A stretch of 64,000 bases of DNA from Butyrivibrio sp. FCS014 (lineage in GTDB: Bacteria; Bacillota; Clostridia; Lachnospirales; Lachnospiraceae): the NCBI RefSeq assembly GCF_000526935.1, contig NZ_JAHA01000019.1:372001-436000 (forward strand), read 5' to 3'. Under the pieces are notes generated by a model. The model saw only the letters and a program-made list of their open reading frames with translations, had not been told where the DNA came from and ran no database searches. The position numbers and the translations under genes were made by a program. Positions 41,002 through 49,707 of the stretch are shown piece by piece (positions within the stretch are counted from its first letter, which is position 1; every line of letters begins with the position of its first letter).

Positions 41002-42648
41002 TCAGATCTCTGCAGCTCTTTTCAGGGCTTCATCAATGTGTGGCTGGAAGTTCTCGCGGCCCACAAGGTCTACGAAACCGTCCTTTTCCATGGTACTCAT
41101 GGGCTGTTCGTTGACGTGTGAGAATACAAGCTGCACGCCGTTAGCCTTACATCTCTCATAAAGCTGCTCAAAAGAGTGCATGGCTGTGGCATCAATAGCG
41201 GGAACTCCACGCATACGGATTACCAGTGCTCTTGTGAAATCCTTGAAACCGATCTGTGCGATGAGGTCTGCATCTCCGAAGAACATAGGACCACTGATCT
41301 CGTACACACGAACATGCTTAGGGATGTCCTTAAGCTCGGGGCCGTCGGGGTCATCATCGGGATCGTAGTACTTCCATCCGCGGATCCCGGATTCGTCGCT
41401 CATCCTCTTCATGAACAGGAGGCACGCCAGAACCATGCCGATCTCGATAGCTACAACAAGGTCAAATACTACTGTAAGCACAAAGGTTATAACAAGCACA
41501 AACACATCGCTCTTGGGAGCTGTCTTGCACAGATGTACGAAAGTTCTCCACTGGCACATATTGTAAGCTACCATAAACAGGATTGCCGCAATGGTAGGCA
41601 TGGGAATAAGTGCTGCATAAGGCATGAGGACCACAAGAACCAGAACAAGGCAAAGAGCATGAACCATACCTGCAATAGGGGTTCTTCCGCCGTTCTTGAT
41701 ATTTGCTGCCGTACGGGCTATGGCGCCGGTTGCGGGAATACCTCCAAACAGTGCTGAGCCGATATTACCTGCGCCCTGGGCAATAAGTTCCATATTTGAT
41801 CTGTGGTGGCTGTTGATCATACTGTCAGCAACAACGCAGGACAAAAGAGATTCGATAGCAGCCAGGATTGCGATGGTAAAGCCATCTCCTGCCACGGAGC
41901 GGAGCATGCTGAAATCAAAGGAAGGAATCTTCAGTGAAGGAAGTCCTGCTCTTATCTCATAGAGATCTCCGATGGTGTTTACATGAAGGCCAAGGCCCTT
42001 AACCATAAGGATGCCAGCAAGTACTGCCACAAGAGATCCGGGGATCTTCTTGCTTACCTTAGGCCATACAATCTGGATCAAAAGACATATCACTCCAACC
42101 AGCACTGCTGATAAATTTACGGTGCCGAAGTTGGCAATAATAGCCTTTACCTTCTCCATTGTCTCAACTGTTACGGTTCCCGCAGGATAAGTAAGACCAA
42201 GGAAATCCTTGATCTGTCCAACAAGGATCGTAACTGCGATACCGGCTGTAAATCCGGTTGTTATTGTATAAGGGATGAACTTGATAAGGGTTCCCAGTCT
42301 GAAGACACCCATCAGGATCAGAAGGATTCCGGCGAATATGGTCGCAAGAGCCAGTCCCTCCATTCCCTTGGTAGCCACGATTCCGGCTACGATTGTGGCA
42401 AAAGCCGCTGTAGGTCCTGCAATCTGTACTCTGCTTCCACCAAGAAAAGAGATGATAAATCCGGCTACAATTGCTGTGTAAAGGCCCTCCTCGGGGCCAA
42501 CACCGGAAGCCAGTGCAAGAGCGATGGAAAGCGGAAGCGCTATGATGGCTACTATCACACCTGCCACAACGTCAGAAGCAAACTGCTTGCCGCTGTAATT
42601 CTTCATGTTGGAAAAAAGCATTGGTTTAAGCTTATCCTGAGATCCCAT
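41002..42648 (-). CDS. SulP-family anion transporter with STAS domain
   Basis: 548 residues. The membrane part (about 30-430, UraA-like fold of 14 segments) has the SulP opening DVVAGVIVAIIALPLSIALA and the motif GSRVQIAGPTAAF, which lines the anion site. The C-terminal STAS domain (about 450-548) has VIRMRGVPAIDATAMHSFEQL, the usual regulatory loop. These carriers move sulfate, bicarbonate or dicarboxylates; sequence alone does not say which. SD GGGAGGA. Own promoter and terminator, lying next to the opp operon. Confidence 0.92.
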   Translation of the reverse strand: MGSQDKLKPMLFSNMKNYSGKQFASDVVAGVIVAIIALPLSIALALASGVGPEEGLYTAIVAGFIISFLGGSRVQIAGPTAAFATIVAGIVATKGMEGLALATIFAGILLILMGVFRLGTLIKFIPYTITTGFTAGIAVTILVGQIKDFLGLTYPAGTVTVETMEKVKAIIANFGTVNLSAVLVGVICLLIQIVWPKVSKKIPGSLVAVLAGILMVKGLGLHVNTIGDLYEIRAGLPSLKIPSFDFSMLRSVAGDGFTIAILAAIESLLSCVVADSMINSHHRSNMELIAQGAGNIGSALFGGIPATGAIARTAANIKNGGRTPIAGMVHALCLVLVLVVLMPYAALIPMPTIAAILFMVAYNMCQWRTFVHLCKTAPKSDVFVLVITFVLTVVFDLVVAIEIGMVLACLLFMKRMSDESGIRGWKYYDPDDDPDGPELKDIPKHVRVYEISGPMFFGDADLIAQIGFKDFTRALVIRMRGVPAIDATAMHSFEQLYERCKANGVQLVFSHVNEQPMSTMEKDGFVDLVGRENFQPHIDEALKRAAEI

Positions 42649-42695
42649 AAAATCCTCCCAAAAATCACATCTAATAAGTAAAATTCCAAAAAGTA

Positions 42696-42724
42696 ATTAT
42701 ATTCTTCTGTATTTTAGCCGTCAA
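42696..42724 (-). promoter_or_regulatory. Sigma-A promoter of the SulP gene
   Basis: TTGACG (42719-42724), 17-bp spacer, TATAAT (42696-42701). Confidence 0.75.
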
Positions 42725-42736
42725 TCAACGAAATGC

Positions 42737-42768
42737 CAAAAAAAGGGCCGCGCTTGCGCGCGACCCTT
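42737..42768 (-). terminator. Terminator of oppA and the opp operon
   Basis: AAGGG/CCCTT enclosing CGCG/CGCG with loop CTTG, then a T7 tract on the minus strand. Confidence 0.85.
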
Positions 42769-42812
42769 GTAATTCTGCATATAGGCAGGTCCGATGTAGA
42801 CTAACGTCGAAA

Positions 42813-44675
42813 TCAGCCTGTGATTGTGCAGTACATGAAGTACTTGTATCCAAGAGGACTTGAGAAGAATCCGGATACATTGCTGCTGATCATGTAAAGA
42901 TCTGTGTAGTAGTAGATAGGGCAGATGCAGCCTGTTGACATAAGAAGGTCCTCAGCTCTGTGCATAAGCTCATAGCGAGTCTTTGTGTCTGTGCAGGTCT
43001 TGATGTCTGAGATGATAACATCATATGTCTCAGCCCATGTGCCGTTCTCAACCTTTGTGTCATATCCAAGATCTGTGATGTCAAGTGAGTAAGCCTTAAC
43101 GTTAGCGTTGTCGCCCTTACCGAACTGAACATCGTTGTTACCTGACTGTGTTGTCCACATATCAAGGAATGAAATAGGATCGTTGTAGTCACCAAGCCAA
43201 CCGTTACGAGCGATTGAGTAGTTACCTGCCTTACGTGTATCAAGGAATGTAGCCCACTCCTGGTTCTCAAGGTTCATTGTGATGCCGATACCTGCGAAAG
43301 TAGCCTGAATAGCCTCAGCAATTGCCTTGTGTCCCTCTGATGTGTTGTAGAGGTATGTAAGTGTAGGGAAGTCTGTGAACTGCTGTGTTGCATCATCAAA
43401 TGTGTAGTACTTCTTAAGTGTCTCGAGAGCTGACTCCCAGTTTGACTCGTAAGCATCCTCAGTTACATCATAGTAACCTGTGAAGCTGTTTCCGCCTGCG
43501 TTCTGATAGAACTGTGATCCGTCAGCATCTGTAAGACCCATAGCTACGAATGAAGAAGCAGGAACCTGTCCACCCTGTGCTACGTCGTTAACGATGTAGT
43601 TTCTGTCGATAAGAAGTGCAAGTGCGTTACGAACTTCGTTCTCAGCGTTAACCTTGTCTGCACCTGTAAGTGTGTTTGATGCAGGAAGGATCTCTTCATT
43701 TACGTTCCAGCATACATAGTATGTTCCAAGCTGACCTGCTGTTACGAACTCATCAGGATATTTCTCCTTAAGAGAAGCGATCTCGTTTGTAGGAACGTCA
43801 TCGATCATCTGCCAGTCACCGTTCTCGAAGTTAGCGAGCTGGTTGTTAGCATCATCTGAAAGGTAGAAGTTGATCTCGTTCATTGTTACCTTATCAGCAT
43901 CATAGAAGTTATCGTTCTTTGTGATGGTGATCAGGGAGTTGTGATCCCAGCTTGTCATTGTGTAAGCACCGTTACATACATATGTTGAAGGATCTGTAGC
44001 CCATGCTTCGTTAGCAACTACGTCCTCACGAACAGGCATGTATGTAGGGAATGCAAGGAGCTCATCCCAGTAAGCTACTGTATTTGCAAGAGTTACTTCA
44101 AGAGTCTTGTCATCAATAGCTTTTACATTAAGTGTGCCGTCTTCATAACCGTCAACAACCTCGAACATGTAGCCATAGTCAGCTGCTGTCTCGGGAGCGA
44201 TTGCACGGTTCCATGCAAATACGAAGTCACCTGCTGTTACAGGCTGTCCGTCTGACCATGTAAGGCCATCTCTAAGTGTGTAGGTGTAAGTTACTGTACC
44301 GTCATCATTGGTAACACCTTCAACAAGCTCCTCTGCGCAGTCAGGCTGAAGCTCAAGGTTGCCGCTGGCATCAAGGCCCCACTTTGCAAGACCTGAGAAG
44401 AGGTGGTTGATAAGTGTAGCACCGTCTACTGCAGAGTTAAGAGCGGGATCAAGTGATGCGGGCTCAGATGCAAGACAAACATTGATTGTCTGCTCTCCTA
44501 CAGGCTCAGCTGCAGGTGCCTCTGCCTGAGTGTCAGCTGCTGTATCAGCAGGTGCTGCCTCAGTAGCCTGAGTATCTGTTGATGCAGGTGCCTCAGTTGT
44601 AGCGCTGTTGCCGCAAGCAGCAAGGCTCAGTACCATGCATGATGCAAGTACTAAAGAAACTAACTTCTTTTTCAT
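42813..44675 (-). CDS. oppA: Oligopeptide ABC transporter substrate-binding lipoprotein
   Basis: 620 residues. Lipobox LAAC, then an Ala/Thr/Glu-rich linker (about 22-60), then the large family-5 binding domain: EPASLDPALN near the start, SDGQPVTAGDFVFAWNRA, and the C-terminal half ending in a Tyr-rich stretch. It captures peptides outside the cell and delivers them to OppBC. It is last in its operon (B-C-D-F-A) but has an extended -10 promoter in the 98-bp gap after oppF, which would let it be made in excess. SD AAGGAGG. Its coding strand is rich in GAA/ACT/GTT codons like a highly expressed gene. Confidence 0.93.
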   Translation of the reverse strand: MKKKLVSLVLASCMVLSLAACGNSATTEAPASTDTQATEAAPADTAADTQAEAPAAEPVGEQTINVCLASEPASLDPALNSAVDGATLINHLFSGLAKWGLDASGNLELQPDCAEELVEGVTNDDGTVTYTYTLRDGLTWSDGQPVTAGDFVFAWNRAIAPETAADYGYMFEVVDGYEDGTLNVKAIDDKTLEVTLANTVAYWDELLAFPTYMPVREDVVANEAWATDPSTYVCNGAYTMTSWDHNSLITITKNDNFYDADKVTMNEINFYLSDDANNQLANFENGDWQMIDDVPTNEIASLKEKYPDEFVTAGQLGTYYVCWNVNEEILPASNTLTGADKVNAENEVRNALALLIDRNYIVNDVAQGGQVPASSFVAMGLTDADGSQFYQNAGGNSFTGYYDVTEDAYESNWESALETLKKYYTFDDATQQFTDFPTLTYLYNTSEGHKAIAEAIQATFAGIGITMNLENQEWATFLDTRKAGNYSIARNGWLGDYNDPISFLDMWTTQSGNNDVQFGKGDNANVKAYSLDITDLGYDTKVENGTWAETYDVIISDIKTCTDTKTRYELMHRAEDLLMSTGCICPIYYYTDLYMISSNVSGFFSSPLGYKYFMYCTITG

Positions 44676-44737
44676 AATTTTCCTCCTTATTATGAATGTG
44701 ATTTATAAAAAATACGGTTTTCACCATATTCTTTACC

Positions 44738-44746
44738 ATTTTATCA
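44738..44746 (-). promoter_or_regulatory. Internal extended -10 promoter before oppA
   Basis: TGA-TAAAAT in the oppF-oppA gap; a poor TTTAAG lies 17 bp upstream. Confidence 0.45.
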
Positions 44747-44773
44747 TAGCTGAAGTACTTCTTAAAAAACTGT

Positions 44774-45781
44774 TTAGTTAAGGACGATCTTAGTCTGGAT
44801 CTTGGATACGTCTTCAATATGGTGGCAGGCCACGAAGTGGTCCTTGCTAACTTCCGTAAACTCAGGCATTGAAGCTGCGCAAGCCTCATCCGCATAAGGG
44901 CATCTTGTACGGAAAGGACATCCGGAAGGTGCATTCAAAGGGCTTGGAATATCGCCGGAAAGAACGATACGCTTATTGGCCCTTGCAATCTTGGGATCCG
45001 GAATAGGCACTGCGGAGATCAGTGATTTGCTGTAGGGATGAAGAGGATTGTCGTAAATCTCATTGGCATCCGCCAGCTCAACCATCTTGCCAAGGTACAT
45101 AACCGCAATTCTGTCACTTATATGTCTCACAACCAGAAGATCGTGGGCAATGAACAGATATGTAAGACCCAGCTTGTCCTGGAGTTCGTCAAACATGTTG
45201 ATAACCTGCGCCTGGATTGAAACGTCAAGGGCTGATACAGGCTCGTCGCAGACAATAAATTCGGGATTAACCGCAAGAGCTCTTGCAATTCCGATTCTCT
45301 GTCTCTGTCCGCCGGAGAACTCATGAGCATATCTTGATGCATGCTCGGAGTTAAGTCCGACGTAGTTCATAAGTTCAAGGATGCGCTCTCTTCTCTCCTC
45401 CTTGGAGCTGCACAGATTATGTACATCAAGAGGCTCTCCGATAATGTCTGATACTGTCATCCTGGGGTTCAGTGAGGAATAGGGATCCTGGAAAACCATG
45501 GTGGCCTTTTTCCTGAACTCATGGATGTCTTCTTTGGTCTTGATGAGCTTGCCGTCATACCAGATCTCACCTGCCGTGGGCTTATAGAGATTGAGGATCG
45601 TACGTCCCACAGTGGTCTTACCACAACCTGACTCTCCTACAAGGCCAAGGGTCTCTCCCTTTTTAATGGTAAAAGAGACATCATCTACCGCCTTAAGCGG
45701 CTTGGTCTTAAAGAATCCAACGTTAACGTTGAAATACTCCTTAAGGTGTTTTATCTCAACAAGGTTTTTGTTCTCGCTCAT
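44774..45781 (-). CDS. oppF: Oligopeptide ABC transporter ATP-binding protein
   Basis: 335 residues. Walker [11 protein letters not shown]-loop [12 protein letters not shown], signature SGGQRQR, Walker [14 protein letters not shown]. The C-terminal extension with Cys-rich [14 protein letters not shown] and CHH is the Fe-S-like motif of Opp/Dpp ATPases. It powers peptide import with OppD. Its ATG overlaps the oppD stop by 4 bp, so translation is coupled. Confidence 0.95.
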   Translation of the reverse strand: MSENKNLVEIKHLKEYFNVNVGFFKTKPLKAVDDVSFTIKKGETLGLVGESGCGKTTVGRTILNLYKPTAGEIWYDGKLIKTKEDIHEFRKKATMVFQDPYSSLNPRMTVSDIIGEPLDVHNLCSSKEERRERILELMNYVGLNSEHASRYAHEFSGGQRQRIGIARALAVNPEFIVCDEPVSALDVSIQAQVINMFDELQDKLGLTYLFIAHDLLVVRHISDRIAVMYLGKMVELADANEIYDNPLHPYSKSLISAVPIPDPKIARANKRIVLSGDIPSPLNAPSGCPFRTRCPYADEACAASMPEFTEVSKDHFVACHHIEDVSKIQTKIVLN

Positions 45782-46767
45782 GCTTTTTCACCGCCTTCCA
45801 TCTGCTTTTTCACATTCATCCAGCAGCCTGCCGCATGATCGTCATTTATCTGCATACGCTCAGCTCTCTCTCTGAGGCAGATCTTCATAGCATTGTCACA
45901 TCTTGGAGCAAACGGGCATCCCTTGGGCATGTTAAGAAGGTCAATGGGAGTTCCCGAGATGGGCTCCAGTTTCTGACCGTCATTACCCTCTGTAGGGATT
46001 GAACGAAGAAGTCCCTTAGTATATTCGTGGCAGGGATTATAGAACACCTCATCGGCAGTTCCCTGCTCACAGATGGAGCCTGCATACATAACAATTACTT
46101 CGTCACACATCTGAGCCACAACACCAAGGTCATGAGTGATCATGATAATGGCCATTCCCAGCTCTTCCTGAAGTGATTTCATAAGATCCAGGATCTGGGC
46201 CTGAATGGTTACGTCAAGAGCTGTTGTGGGCTCATCCGCAATAAGAATATCCGGTTCACAGGCCAGCGCCATGGCGATCATAACACGCTGTCTCATACCA
46301 CCTGAGAACTCATGAGGATACTGGTTCATTCTCTTTTCAGGCTCATTCACGTTAACGAGCTTAAGCATCTCGATAGCTCTTTCACGGGCCTGTTCTTTAT
46401 TTCTGTCTGTATGGAGGAGAATAGCCTCCATAAGCTGATGTCCGATAGTATAAGTAGGATTGAGGGATGTCATGGGGTCCTGGAAAATGATGGAAACCTT
46501 ATTTCCGCGGACTGTCTTCATGACCTTCTCACCCGCACCCACAAGTTCCTGTCCGTCAAGTTTGATGGAACCCGATACGATGCGGCCGGTGCCTGCCAGT
46601 ATCTGCATGATCGAGTATGCCGTTACCGACTTGCCGCTTCCCGACTCTCCTACGATTCCCAGAACTTTTCCCCTGTCCAGGTCAAAAGATATACCGTTAA
46701 CTGCCTTTACCTCACCGGCATCCGTAAAGAATGAGGTATGCAGATCTCTTACTTCCAAAAGATTCAT
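45778..46767 (-). CDS. oppD: Oligopeptide ABC transporter ATP-binding protein
   Basis: About 329 residues. Walker [11 protein letters not shown]-loop [11 protein letters not shown], signature SGGMRQR, Walker [12 protein letters not shown], and the C-terminal [12 protein letters not shown] motif. The ATG at 46767 has SD GGAGG; longer starts would run through a structured 122-bp spacer after oppC and are rejected. Partner of OppF. Confidence 0.94.
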   Translation of the reverse strand: MNLLEVRDLHTSFFTDAGEVKAVNGISFDLDRGKVLGIVGESGSGKSVTAYSIMQILAGTGRIVSGSIKLDGQELVGAGEKVMKTVRGNKVSIIFQDPMTSLNPTYTIGHQLMEAILLHTDRNKEQARERAIEMLKLVNVNEPEKRMNQYPHEFSGGMRQRVMIAMALACEPDILIADEPTTALDVTIQAQILDLMKSLQEELGMAIIMITHDLGVVAQMCDEVIVMYAGSICEQGTADEVFYNPCHEYTKGLLRSIPTEGNDGQKLEPISGTPIDLLNMPKGCPFAPRCDNAMKICLRERAERMQINDDHAAGCWMNVKKQMEGGEKA

Positions 46768-46791
46768 TGATAGTGCCTCCGATTTATAATA

Positions 46792-46895
46792 GAATTTCGC
46801 TTGCGAAATTCTCGCGCCCGGCGCGGTTGCCGCAGGCAACTGTTTCCATTCGCGCGAGTGTGCATTTCTTACTTAAGAAATGAAGTTTCTTAAGT
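46792..46895. repeat. Structured spacer between oppC and oppD
   Basis: Hairpins in a row: GAATTTCGC/GCGAAATTC (46792-46811), GTTGCC/GGCAAC (46826-46840) inside a closing stem CTCGCGC/GCGCGAG (46811-46817, 46852-46858), and two competing ones, CATTTCTT/AAGAAATG (46863-46882) or ACTTAAGAAA/TTTCTTAAGT (46871-46895). The last covers the oppC stop codon. Confidence 0.6.
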
Positions 46896-47948
46896 ATCAA
46901 GCTTAGGATCAAATGCATCCCTGAGTCCGTCACCGAAAAGGTTCAGTGAAAGAACTATCAAAGAGATAACAATTGCCGGAATGATCAGTCTGTATGGATA
47001 AGATGAAATTCCGTTGAGCGCATCAGAAGCAAGGGAGCCAAGTGATGGCATGGGGGCATTTACACCAAGTCCAAGGAATGAAAGATAACTCTCGGTGAAG
47101 ATCGCGCTGGGGATCTGAAGTGCTGTAGAAATAATGATGACCGAGAAGCAGTTGGGAATAAGGTGCTTTAAAATGATCCATTTTCCCTTGGCGCCTGCAG
47201 CCTCAGCAGCAAGTACATACTCCTGCTCACGAAGAGACAATATCTGACCTCTTATAAGTCTGGCCATTGATACCCAGTACAAAACTCCGAAAACTATGAA
47301 CAAACTTATGATATTGGAGCCTATCTTGGCCAGGACCGTCCCGTCCAGGGCTCCTTCCATAACCACCTTCAGCACTGATGATAAAAGAATTACCATAAGC
47401 ATGTCAGGCAGTGAATAGATGATATCTACTATTCGCATTATCACCAGATCAACAGCGCCTCCGGCATAACCTGCAACGGAACCGATGGTCATACCGATGA
47501 TAAGTACGATAAGGCTGGCAAAGAAACCTACTGCCAGTGAAATACGTGTTCCGTAAACCACACGGATGAAATAGTCACGACCCTGAGAATCGGTTCCGAA
47601 GATGTGAGGAACAACTGATTCTCCTGCTGCTATTCTCTTAAGCTCGGATTTGCCGTACTCAAAGGGGCGAAGATCCTTGAAGCTGTTATCTACGGGCTTA
47701 CCGGGTGTCATTCCCAGCATGCTGTCGTAGGAATAGGGCCAGAACATAGGAATGAAGATAGCTGCCAGAGCTATGATCACAATGATAAAGAAGCAAACCG
47801 TCGCCACCTTGTTCTTAAGAAGTCTCTTTACGGAGTCCTTGAAGAATGTAGATGAAGGACGCATCTGCACCATATATTCTTTTTCTTCGTCGGTTGCAGG
47901 AATGAAATCATCCATATTAACCTGTGCGCTTAACTTGCTGATATCCAT
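46890..47948 (-). CDS. oppC: Oligopeptide ABC transporter permease
   Basis: 352 residues; a long N-terminal cytosolic part (about 1-45), then six helices and an extracellular loop with FGTDSQGRDYFIRVVYGTRIS, the OppC signature. The EAA loop EAAGAKGKWIILKHLIPN contacts the ATPases. SD GGGAGAG. It lies 37 bp after oppB. Confidence 0.94.
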   Translation of the reverse strand: MDISKLSAQVNMDDFIPATDEEKEYMVQMRPSSTFFKDSVKRLLKNKVATVCFFIIVIIALAAIFIPMFWPYSYDSMLGMTPGKPVDNSFKDLRPFEYGKSELKRIAAGESVVPHIFGTDSQGRDYFIRVVYGTRISLAVGFFASLIVLIIGMTIGSVAGYAGGAVDLVIMRIVDIIYSLPDMLMVILLSSVLKVVMEGALDGTVLAKIGSNIISLFIVFGVLYWVSMARLIRGQILSLREQEYVLAAEAAGAKGKWIILKHLIPNCFSVIIISTALQIPSAIFTESYLSFLGLGVNAPMPSLGSLASDALNGISSYPYRLIIPAIVISLIVLSLNLFGDGLRDAFDPKLDT

Positions 47949-47985
47949 TTTTTAAACTCTCCCAATCTGTATTTTTTAAAGGAAG

Positions 47986-48915
47986 TTATTCCAGTGTGAT
48001 TCTCGGATCAACTACCTTATACATAATGTCACCGATAAGGTTCATGATAACGATCAGTGTTGCAAGAACGATTGTGGTTCCCATAATAAGAGGATAATCA
48101 CGACCTGTGATACTGTTTACGAATGCTCGTCCTATTCCGGGAACAGCAAAGATCTGCTCAACAACCAGTGAACCGGTAACGATACCTGCAAGCATCGGTC
48201 CAAAATATGTGATTACAGGAATAAGTGAATTCTTAAGTGCATGTCCGAAAATGATCTTCACTCCGGAAACACCCTTTGCCTTGGCTGTCCTGATGTAATC
48301 CTGTCCAAGGACCTCAAGCATTGAAGATCTTGTAAGCCTTGTGATATAAGCCATAGGATAAAGAGACAGCGTCAGAACCGGAAGAACAAGTCCGTTCTTG
48401 GATGCTCCGTTTGCGGGGAACCACTTCAGATTGATGGCAAAGGCAATCAGCAAAAGAGATCCCATAATAAACGAAGGCATTGATACAAAGGCCGTTGTTA
48501 TGATCATGATAATTCTGTCGATAAGTCTGTTTCTGCGAAGAGCTGCTGCAGAACCAAGAATAACTCCGCTGACAAGAGCTATAAGAGCAGCAATGAGACC
48601 AAGTTTAGCCGAGGTCTTCATGCCGTCAAAGATGATCGCATTAACTGTTCTTCCCTTCTGCTTGAGAGAAGGGCCAAAATCAAACTTCGTAACAACATCT
48701 CCAAGATATGTCAGATACTGAACGCCAAGGGGCTTGTCCAGTCCGTACTTGGCCTCCATGGCAGCCATAACAGATTCGCTGACGGCCTTCTCACCAATGA
48801 AGGGACCGCCGGGAACTGCATGCATTACGAAGAATGTTACAGTAATAACCACCCAGATCGTAACGATTGCCAGAAAAATTCTCTTAACAATGTACATCAA
48901 AGTCTTAGTATTCAT
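47986..48915 (-). CDS. oppB: Oligopeptide ABC transporter permease
   Basis: About 309 residues with six helices. OppB-type N-terminus with VTFFVMHAVPGGPF, EAA-like loop RTAKAKGVSGVKIIFGHALKN, and the ending INLIGDIMYKVVDPRI. The ATG at 48915 is preferred for its SD GGAG at 7 nt; a start at 48927 is not supported. First gene of the operon, about 190 nt from its predicted promoter. Confidence 0.94.
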   Translation of the reverse strand: MNTKTLMYIVKRIFLAIVTIWVVITVTFFVMHAVPGGPFIGEKAVSESVMAAMEAKYGLDKPLGVQYLTYLGDVVTKFDFGPSLKQKGRTVNAIIFDGMKTSAKLGLIAALIALVSGVILGSAAALRRNRLIDRIIMIITTAFVSMPSFIMGSLLLIAFAINLKWFPANGASKNGLVLPVLTLSLYPMAYITRLTRSSMLEVLGQDYIRTAKAKGVSGVKIIFGHALKNSLIPVITYFGPMLAGIVTGSLVVEQIFAVPGIGRAFVNSITGRDYPLIMGTTIVLATLIVIMNLIGDIMYKVVDPRITLE

Positions 48916-49073
48916 ACGTTTCTCCAACCCGTTTCTAAATAATTCAGGCGCTATGGATTATCATCCCCGCAAAGCGTTGAAACTTCAACGTGCTAAAGCA
49001 ATAAATTATAAAAAAGAAATGCAATCACATACTTGCCCGTACGTCATTGCACCGAAGATGATCTTCCTATAGC

Positions 49074-49096
49074 ACACGTTTCGTTGAATGAAACGT
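49074..49096. promoter_or_regulatory. Hairpin at the start of the opp leader
   Basis: CACGTTTC/GAAACGTG 8-bp stem just after the predicted transcription start. A second stem, CGTTGAA/TTCAACG, lies at about 48977-48992. The 190-nt leader fits no riboswitch or T-box that I recognise. Confidence 0.4.
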
Positions 49097-49110
49097 GCAA
49101 GCCTTCGTTT

Positions 49111-49139
49111 AGTGTACGTTCGATATTACATTATGTCAA
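49111..49139 (-). promoter_or_regulatory. Promoter of the opp operon
   Basis: TTGACA (49134-49139), 17-bp spacer, TACACT (49111-49116). It is the best match in the 790-bp gap. Confidence 0.55.
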
Positions 49140-49361
49140 GTATATCAGGTTAAAATCGCTCCAATTGATTAATATTCATCAAGATTATCACGACTAAAAG
49201 ACACTTGTCTTTCCCTCACGTACATTTTACCAAAAATGTGCGCGTGTATACAAGCATAATCTTTGAAAATTATCAGTTTTTTATCAATAAAAATTGATAT
49301 ATTTTAAATATTACGAAAATTTTACAAGAAAACACAAAATATAACATATTCTTTCACAATA

Positions 49362-49389
49362 TGGACACAATTGAGTGATAAACTAAACT
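49362..49389 (+). promoter_or_regulatory. Possible promoter of sRNA candidate 1
   Basis: TGGACA (49362-49367), 16 bp, TAAACT (49384-49389), plus strand; moderate match. Confidence 0.3.
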
Positions 49390-49395
49390 CAAGTT

Positions 49396-49504
49396 AGTGA
49401 TGAACGTGCATTGAAGATCCGTCACACTCGCGGATCCGCCGTCTTCACTTTCCCCCCTCATAAGAAAATTGCAGGCACTCACGTCCCCCCGTGGGTGCTT
49501 TTGC
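49396..49504 (+). ncRNA. C-rich small RNA candidate 1
   Basis: A plus-strand unit with no ORF: hairpin GATCCG/CGGATC (49416-49436), a single-stranded CTTTCCCCCCTC segment (about 49448-49459), and a terminator whose loop is also C-rich (TCCCCC). C-rich loops facing purine-rich ribosome sites are typical of Firmicute trans-acting sRNAs. No Rfam family was recognised and it could be chance. Confidence 0.35.
49475..49502 (+). terminator. Plus-strand terminator in the opp-yfhO gap
   Basis: GCACTCACG/CGTGGGTGC 9-bp stem (one G-U) and four T residues. No protein gene precedes it on the plus strand. Confidence 0.55.
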
Positions 49505-49555
49505 ATTAATACTTTCTTAATAATAGATTATATATAATTTAGAGTTCTGACATAG

Positions 49556-49583
49556 TTTGTCTAAATTTAACGGATAATATAAT
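49556..49583 (+). promoter_or_regulatory. Promoter of sRNA candidate 2
   Basis: TTTGTC (49556-49561), 16 bp, TATAAT (49578-49583), plus strand. Confidence 0.4.
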
Positions 49584-49589
49584 CTCATC

Positions 49590-49707
49590 AGAAGAACATA
49601 ACTTCTGAACCCCCAACAATACTTTTTTTCATACACGGGTTGTCTGGTTCCCCACTAGGCAACCCCTCCTCCCAAAAAAACACCACCTCTTGCGAGGTGG
49701 TTTTCTT
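49590..49707 (+). ncRNA. C-rich small RNA candidate 2
   Basis: Plus strand, about 118 nt: hairpin CAGAAG/CTTCTG (49589-49607), free AACCCCCAAC, hairpin GGGTTGTCT/AGGCAACCC (49637-49665) with loop GGTTCCCCACT, a free CTCCTCCC complementary to GGAGG ribosome sites, then the terminator at 49682-49704. No credible ORF. Its architecture echoes candidate 1. Confidence 0.35.
49674..49704. terminator. Bidirectional terminator after yfhO
   Basis: ACCACCTC/GAGGTGGT 8-bp stem with loop TTGC; T7 on the minus strand for yfhO and TTTT on the plus strand. Confidence 0.85.

Noticed and set aside
42813-44675. Plus-strand and alternate-frame ORFs within oppA
   Set aside because: They come from repetitive Ala/Thr/Glu codons and have no start signals.
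49422-49448. Nine-codon minus-strand frame starting GTG after a GAGGGGGG stretch
   Set aside because: It lies upstream of the opp promoter, is too short to judge and has no attenuator context.
49396-49504. 6S RNA or SRP RNA identity for sRNA candidate 1
   Set aside because: It lacks the long open-centre duplex of 6S and the conserved GGAA/AGCA loop of SRP RNA.
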